Assembly: GCF_047948215.1 (NCBI RefSeq) | Contig: NC_134455.1 | Coordinates: forward strand, 223,304,526 to 223,368,525 | Direction: 5' to 3' | DNA: 64,000 bases | DNA from: Lycorma delicatula | Lineage: Eukaryota > Arthropoda > Insecta > Hemiptera > Fulgoridae | In this document: positions 59,114 through 64,000 of the stretch, in pieces | Numbering within the stretch: the stretch's first letter is position 1 | Layout of the letters: each line of letters starts with the position of its first letter | Program-made: the position numbers and the translations under genes | Notes under the pieces: generated by a model | Databases searched by the model: none | What the model saw: only the letters and a program-made list of their open reading frames with translations | Told to the model about the DNA's origin: nothing

Positions 59114-60710
59114 ACAAAATGCAGAGATCTGAAAGGCTTACAAAAAAATACAAGTTTAGAGGAGACCAGTACATCAAAAAAAGTTGTTCCTGTGAAAGAT
59201 CTACCTGTTACACTGAATCAGCTACCACCAGCTGTAAATAGGCCTAGTTGTTCTTTGAAAAAGAAACTGAATTTTATTGTTAAGGAAGTTTTAAAGGATC
59301 AGTTGATGGATACTGCATATTTGATGTTCATTTATTTTTAAGTTTTAAAAACATTTGTTAGTTGTAAATATTGTTGTGAAAGTGACTGTGTAAACTTCAT
59401 TTACTTTGACGAGAAAGGAGTTGGTTTGGCCAAAAGTATTTTATTATTTTGTGCTAAGTCAATTGACTTTATGAATTCACATAAAACAAAGAGTAGTATT
59501 TTGTTCTCTCATGGACTTACCCTCACCTCCGACAAAACTTCATGCTTACACAAAATTGACTGGGAGTGCTGCTAAGTATTCTGCAGAAGAGAATATAATA
59601 GGAGCCACTGAGGAGCTGTATCTGTAAACAATAACTCAAGAAATCTAACCATGGCTTTTGACGACTTGTGGCAGAAGAGAGGTCACACTTCACTCAATGA
59701 ATTTGTGAGTGTAACTAAGTTTTGATACTAGCAAAATTCATGATATTAGTATATTGGGCAAATACTGTCAGGAATGTGTAACTCAGAATGCACAGGAACA
59801 TAACTGAACCAAAAACTATGAAGGGACAAGTGGCGGCATGGAGGTTATCTGGGCTGTTGGAAATTTTTAGGAGTATAGAAACAAATTAATGTATGTTGAG
59901 AGTCTGGGAGATGGGGACAGTAAGGATTTCCAAAATGTGGTAGAGGATCACCCTTATGGGAATGGTGTAATCATAGAAAATCTTATGACTGTAGGCTGCG
60001 CAAATTAAAAAGAGATATGAAAGAGCAGCGTCTGGCAGATGGAAACCCATTGGCGGTAAGAACAGACTTACCTTTTCCAAAATAGACAGAATTCAGTTCA
60101 TATTATGCCCAAGCTATCAGGGAGGGTGACATCGTTGAGGAAATGAGAAAGTATATTTGGAAATCATATTTCCATGAAATGTCAACCGAAAGAGAACCAC
60201 GACGTTCTTATGTCCCAAGGATGCCAACTAATAGTAGAAGTATAACAAACCAGTTGCATTAGGTAAAAGACATAAGCATAAAACGTCACTCAGTATGGTT
60301 ATTGCTGAAAAAATTAAGCCAATTTATGTCAAAACCAGAGTTGCTTACACCACTGCACACAAAATCTGAATGAAAGTTTTAATCACATAGTGGGGTCAAA
60401 AATTTCATAACTATTCTTGTTAGGTTAGATACTTTTAAAATAGGGATTTATGATAATTCAGTGTTTATGTTTTAATGATGAATTTTGAGGCCAATTAAAC
60501 ATTCTACAAAAATTAAATATTAAATTAATGAAAAAATGTCATTCCTGGTGCTACAGAGTCAAGCTGCAGCACAATTGAAAAAAGCTGAAATTTCAATGAC
60601 AAAGCTTATAAAGACCAAAAGAACAGAGTAAGGAGAATACAGGAAAAGAAAAAAGATGACTCAAAAGAGGCAGAGTTGGATTCAAATCATGGCCCAGGAC
60701 TTTTTTAACA
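59114..60710 (+). pseudogene. Mutator-like transposase relic
   Basis: Pieces in order: LKGLQKNTSLEETSTSKKVV and LMDTAYLMFIYF (59114-59340); VSCKYCCESDCVNF with FDEKGVGLAKSILLFCAKSI (about 59355-59470); FDDLWQKRGHTSLNEFVSVT (about 59657-59715), ILGKYCQECVTQNA, NYEGTSGGMEV (about 59815-59850), LGDGDSKDFQNVVEDHPYGN (about 59905-59965), EEMRKYIWKSYFH (about 60138), KTRVAYT and CTQNLNESFNHIV (about 60353-60395). DGTWQKRGHSS, GDGDSK and NESFN are landmarks of the arthropod 'Mutator-like transposase domain' proteins. The first catalytic Asp is conserved as FDD. Many stops and shifts. Confidence 0.82.
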
Positions 60711-60861
60711 AAGTAAGTGCTTTTATTTACTTTTAAACTACAATTACCAAATAAGTGATTTTTTAAGTGATTTTAAAAGCTATCACAGCTAAGTAGCTGA
60801 AATTTTTACAGGGCTTTACAGAGGCTACTTTATTTGTCTGGTACCAAATTCATGAGACGCA

Positions 60862-60895
<34 letters not shown>

Positions 60896-61459
60896 TTAAG
60901 AAATTATTTTTAAGTTAAAATTTTCGTAGAACTTGTAACAAACAATTTTAGATCAGTAAATATTTCTCCAAACTTAGTAAATCTGGTAGGTAACTGGTAT
61001 AAAACTAAATTGTTCAGGAGACAAAGGAACATAAATATTGCCAAATTAACATTACAGGAAATAGGGTGGTGGTCATGCTTACCTTAACAAGTGCATATGT
61101 TTAAATGTATAAATAATTGAAATTTAGCAAAAAAAAAACTCATAGTAAATGAACACATATATATAAAAGTATGACATAAGATAAATTTATGTAAATAAAA
61201 ATTAAATTTTGTTTTTACGCACTTACTCTAATAATCAATATTTTACTAACTATTTGTCAAGCAATTAGACACAATAAATAAGCATTAATCTTAAAATTTT
61301 GATACAGCGAAAGCCACTGAATTAGTCCAAATTAATTAATTATACTTTGCCGTTGAACAGCCATTCAATAATATGGAGTAGCCCAAGGATAAACTGATCC
61401 CAAAGCAAGTGAACTCATGAATTGTAAGGCAATATTATAGATGTGAATGAAAGACAAAA
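60711..61459. other. AT-rich DNA with (TA)n tract
   Basis: (TA)n at about 60858-60895; no gene seen. Confidence 0.5.
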
Positions 61460-62610
61460 ACCTACTTGTGTGGGTTCATCCATCTCTACAAAACTGTACA
61501 GGTACTGCTGGAAATGTTGACAGCCACGGTGCAGGCACAGATTGACCTGATGAATCATGTTCAGTGCGATTTGCTGTATCTCGTCCCGTTGGATGTTGGT
61601 GATGACATTGTAGTGGATCAAGAGTTTGTGGTTGTTCTGGTAAACCTTACCCTTCAGATTGCTCCACTGGATAAATTAGGTGACCAAGGAGGACATAAAT
61701 CCTTCAAGATAATACTGTCAGGTGTGAAAGCTGAGTGCACTGCTTCCTAGGAAGCACGTTCTGTGTGTGGAGTCGCACCTTCCTGCTAGTAATACATGAA
61801 ACGTCATTTGTCTGGCATCAGTTGCTCTACAACGGGCTGGAAGATATTGGTAATATACCATGTTGTGTCCATTGTGTCTCTAAAGAAAATAAGTCCAATG
61901 ATTCTCGTCCTTGACATCTCCAGTCTTTACATCATGCAGCAGTAGCTTGAATACTCGTATTTGTCATGGGTTTTCGACAAACCAATATTGTGAATCTTGC
62001 GAATTAATGTAGCCACTGAAGTGGAAACATTCCTAGACTGTCATGAAGTAGAAGTTTGGATTGAGTAAATCATTTTCGATTTCCTGTAGTAGCCATGTGC
62101 AATAACATACCCGTAAATGTTTATCATGGTTTGTAGGCTTTAACTTCTGTAATCTTGTATGGCTTCAGGTGTAGGTCTTTTAAGACACCTGGCATATTGT
62201 TTGCTGGTGAATATCTTTGTTGTGCACCTTAGTCATTTTCATAGGTGGGTTTTAATATTTCTTATCAAGCACAGTTCCAGTTCACTCAAACTTTTTTATG
62301 ACCTTGCATATGGATGACTTGGCAAGTGGATCACTGTTGAACTCTACACGGAATTTTTCTTGCACTCCTTTGATCGATCTGCCCTGTGAGTATTATTAAC
62401 TGAATATTCTGGCATTCTTTGTCAGCAGCATATTCGGTTGGCTTTATCTCAACTGTGTTTCCTTCACAGCTACAGGTCTATGTTCCCCCTTTCACAGATT
62501 TTCCCCTCTTACTGTTCAAGGTCAATGTACATCACAGCTCGCTGCGTGGCATTCAAAACGTTATTGTTTGTTGCTATGTCGAATACACTAACACTTTTTG
62601 GTTTCTCCTA
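61460..62610 (-). pseudogene. Mariner-superfamily transposase relic (DDE_3 type)
   Basis: On the minus strand from about 62600 down: TKVHNKDIHQQT-like N-terminal pieces; CFHFSGYINSQDSQYWFVEN near 62010-61950 (shifted frames); SRTRIIGLIFFRDTMDTTWY ITNIFQPVVEQL (about 61920-61825); LCPPWSPNLSS near 61700; then frame 61621-61415, HNVITNIQRDEIQQ and CLHRGCQHFQQYL. The C-x-GGQHF end and PPRSPDL motif are typical of this insect mariner-like group. Heavily frameshifted. Confidence 0.7.
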
Positions 62611-63019
62611 GGGTTTGGCGTAAAATAATTTTTTTAAATTGCAATTTAATAATAAAAAAATTGTGACAATGTGGAGTAAACCTAAATAATTAGAAATTGA
62701 TAGAAATGAAGTTAGTAAAAAATATGCTATTTAAGAGATTCTATTTAAGAAATTAGAAACAAAAAAAAGTCAGAAGGAAATTAGTATATAGCTATTTTAC
62801 AAATCAGCACTGATAAGACAAAAAAAAATTTAATGTTTCTCTAAGCATGATCCCATTTCTTGAATTGGATTTTGTATACATTACAGATCTGTAAATACAA
62901 TTTCTCTATCACCCTTAGTTTTAAATAAATTATGCTTCAAAAAAGGTTAAGGGAAAATATAATTAAAATCTGTAAAATCTACAATTTTGCATGTACATGC
63001 CTGTGTTAAAATGATTTTG
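62611..63019. other. AT-rich DNA
   Basis: Nothing recognised. Confidence 0.45.
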
Positions 63020-63670
63020 CTGATGATTTTCTTTTATAAATAGCCTCAGGCACATCCCAAATTCATGTCCAACAGTAATCAACTAGAATGTTGGTATTCA
63101 ATTTCCCTTTATAGCGGCTTTCCATCAACAAAATGTCTTTATGAAATGTTCACTGTGTTTGTCACTTACGTCTCCAAGGTTGTCCGGGAAAAAATCCAGA
63201 TGTGATTAGAGGAAATGTATTTTCAAAGACATATTTCATCTCATAGCTCTGTATGATGTATGAAGTTGATTAACAATATCGTGGTAACTGCCGGATTTTT
63301 GTTTGCCGTGAAAATTTTTGCAAACGTCTTTTAAATGAAGCTGAAGTTGCACTTTCTATATTATTTAACATTGGGTTAAATACATCATCTTTGACAAACT
63401 CTCTTACTTGAGGTCCAACAAATATTCCTTCTTTAATTTTTCCTTCACTTACATTTGGAAATTTCTGTCTGATGTACAAAAATCCGGGACTATCCTTCTT
63501 CATTGCTAATACAAAATTTTTCATTAGTCCTAGCTTGATATGGAGAGTATAAAAATATTTTTTTGGGTTCAACTAAGAGCCCATGAATAATATTTTTCGC
63601 TAATAATATAGTTCGCCTTTCCCATTCGCAAAGCAAACACATGTACAGAGACATTCACGGGAACCGGATG
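63020..63670 (-). pseudogene. Uncharacterised arthropod multicopy protein, copy 3 (C-terminal half)
   Basis: Minus strand: CLLCEWERRTILLAKNIIHG then EPKKYFYTLHIKLGLMKNFV (63660-63510), FLYIRQKFPNVSEGKIKEGI and FVGPQVREFV (63500-63400), a shift, then HFHKDILLMESRYKGKLNTN and VDYCWT (about 63165-63060). It matches copy 2 (CFRCEW, FYTKLGLMKNFVK, IKEGIFVGPQI, HFHQEISATEKRYQGKWNP). The middle LGCNMSKVHFLHSHLDFF block is deleted. Frameshifts mark it as dead. Confidence 0.78.
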
Positions 63671-63762
63671 TTTTTAAAATAATCATAAAAAATTGAATAT
63701 TTACTTTAAAAAAGTTTTATTGGTACTGAAACACTTGTTAAATCAAAGCATTTGTTACTTAC

Positions 63763-63999
63763 TCATGAACGAAAAACTATGTCCGGCAAGTGATGCCCAT
63801 TTTGGGCAATACATTGTTGTAGCCTTTCACGGTAACTGGCCTCAATTCTTTGCAGCATGTCTACATCAATCTGGGTGACGTGATGATGAATTGCGATCTT
63901 TAGGTCCTCCAATGCACACGGTTTATTGCCGTACACACGCGATTTCAGAAACCCCCACAGAAAAAAATCACAACTACTCAAGTTGGGGGACCGAGGGGG
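63763..63999 (-). pseudogene. Mariner-superfamily transposase, C-terminal part, cut by window edge
   Basis: Open from the window edge to the stop at 63763: PPRSPNLSSCDFFLWGFLKS, RVYGNKPCALEDLKIAIHHH, ... LQRIEASYRERLQQCIAQNG, HHLPDIVFRS. The Asp in SSCDFFLWG is the third catalytic residue position. The visible part has no break, so it may belong to an intact or young transposase that continues beyond 64000; 'pseudogene' is used only because it is partial here. Confidence 0.75.
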
Positions 64000-64000
64000 T

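Noticed and set aside
1..64000. CRISPR arrays, bacterial operons, tRNA or rRNA genes
   Set aside because: No regularly spaced repeats with unique spacers, no Shine-Dalgarno-led gene clusters, and no foldable tRNA or rRNA sequence was seen; the window is clearly nuclear eukaryotic.

Overview
The window is AT-rich eukaryotic nuclear DNA with spliced genes, many decayed transposons, microsatellites and non-LTR retrotransposons. The transposon mix (RTE-like LINEs, mariner, hAT and Mutator-like elements, and an uncharacterised arthropod multicopy gene family) points to an insect, possibly a hemipteran. That placement is inference only. Protein-coding host sequence is a few percent of the window. 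Most of the rest is introns and mobile DNA.

Host genes. (1) 260-3194 (+): the last two coding exons of a class II CPD photolyase, with a 2.5 kb intron that holds a large palindromic repeat and a decayed multicopy gene. Two SINE-like repeats in opposite orientation lie on either side (1-165 and 4518-4712). (2) 13247-13315 (+): the first coding exon of amphiphysin; no later exon was found. (3) 58642-15881 (-): a gene of more than 42 kb encoding ankyrin-type sequence, a MYND-type zinc finger and a Lys/Glu-rich tail, resembling ANKMY1. Six consecutive exons agree in splice phase; two further upstream exons are less certain. It lies antisense to amphiphysin and downstream of its first exon. (4) 30618-31581 (+): two phase-compatible exons of a gene I do not recognise.

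Mobile DNA by region. 6.8-11.9 kb: two broken mariner copies with a full-length, open RTE-like LINE (7631-10908, 11-bp target duplications) between them. 12.3-13.1 kb: an LTR-like repeat plus 63-bp tandem units just upstream of amphiphysin; a second copy lies inverted at 45.8-46.6 kb. 17.5-20.0 kb: an uncharacterised multicopy gene flanked by direct repeats. 20.1-21.4 kb: a foldback element made of ~250-bp modules. 23.9-29.3 kb: a mariner-like element with ~500-bp terminal inverted repeats, carrying an unclassified element, which carries a LINE fragment. 36.5-39.2 kb: a second, 5'-truncated but open LINE copy. 39.3-43.1 kb: a hAT element carrying a different LINE fragment. 43.6-45.6 kb: an old LINE relic. 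52.6-55.1 kb: a second hAT with 8-bp target duplications. 59.1-60.7 kb: a Mutator-like transposase relic. 61.4-64.0 kb: two mariner-superfamily relics and a third copy of the uncharacterised gene family.

The genes do not form a functional unit. What stands out is the layered insertion history, two LINE copies that look recently mobile, and an undescribed multicopy gene family. All identifications come from reading translations and repeats by eye; no database search was run.
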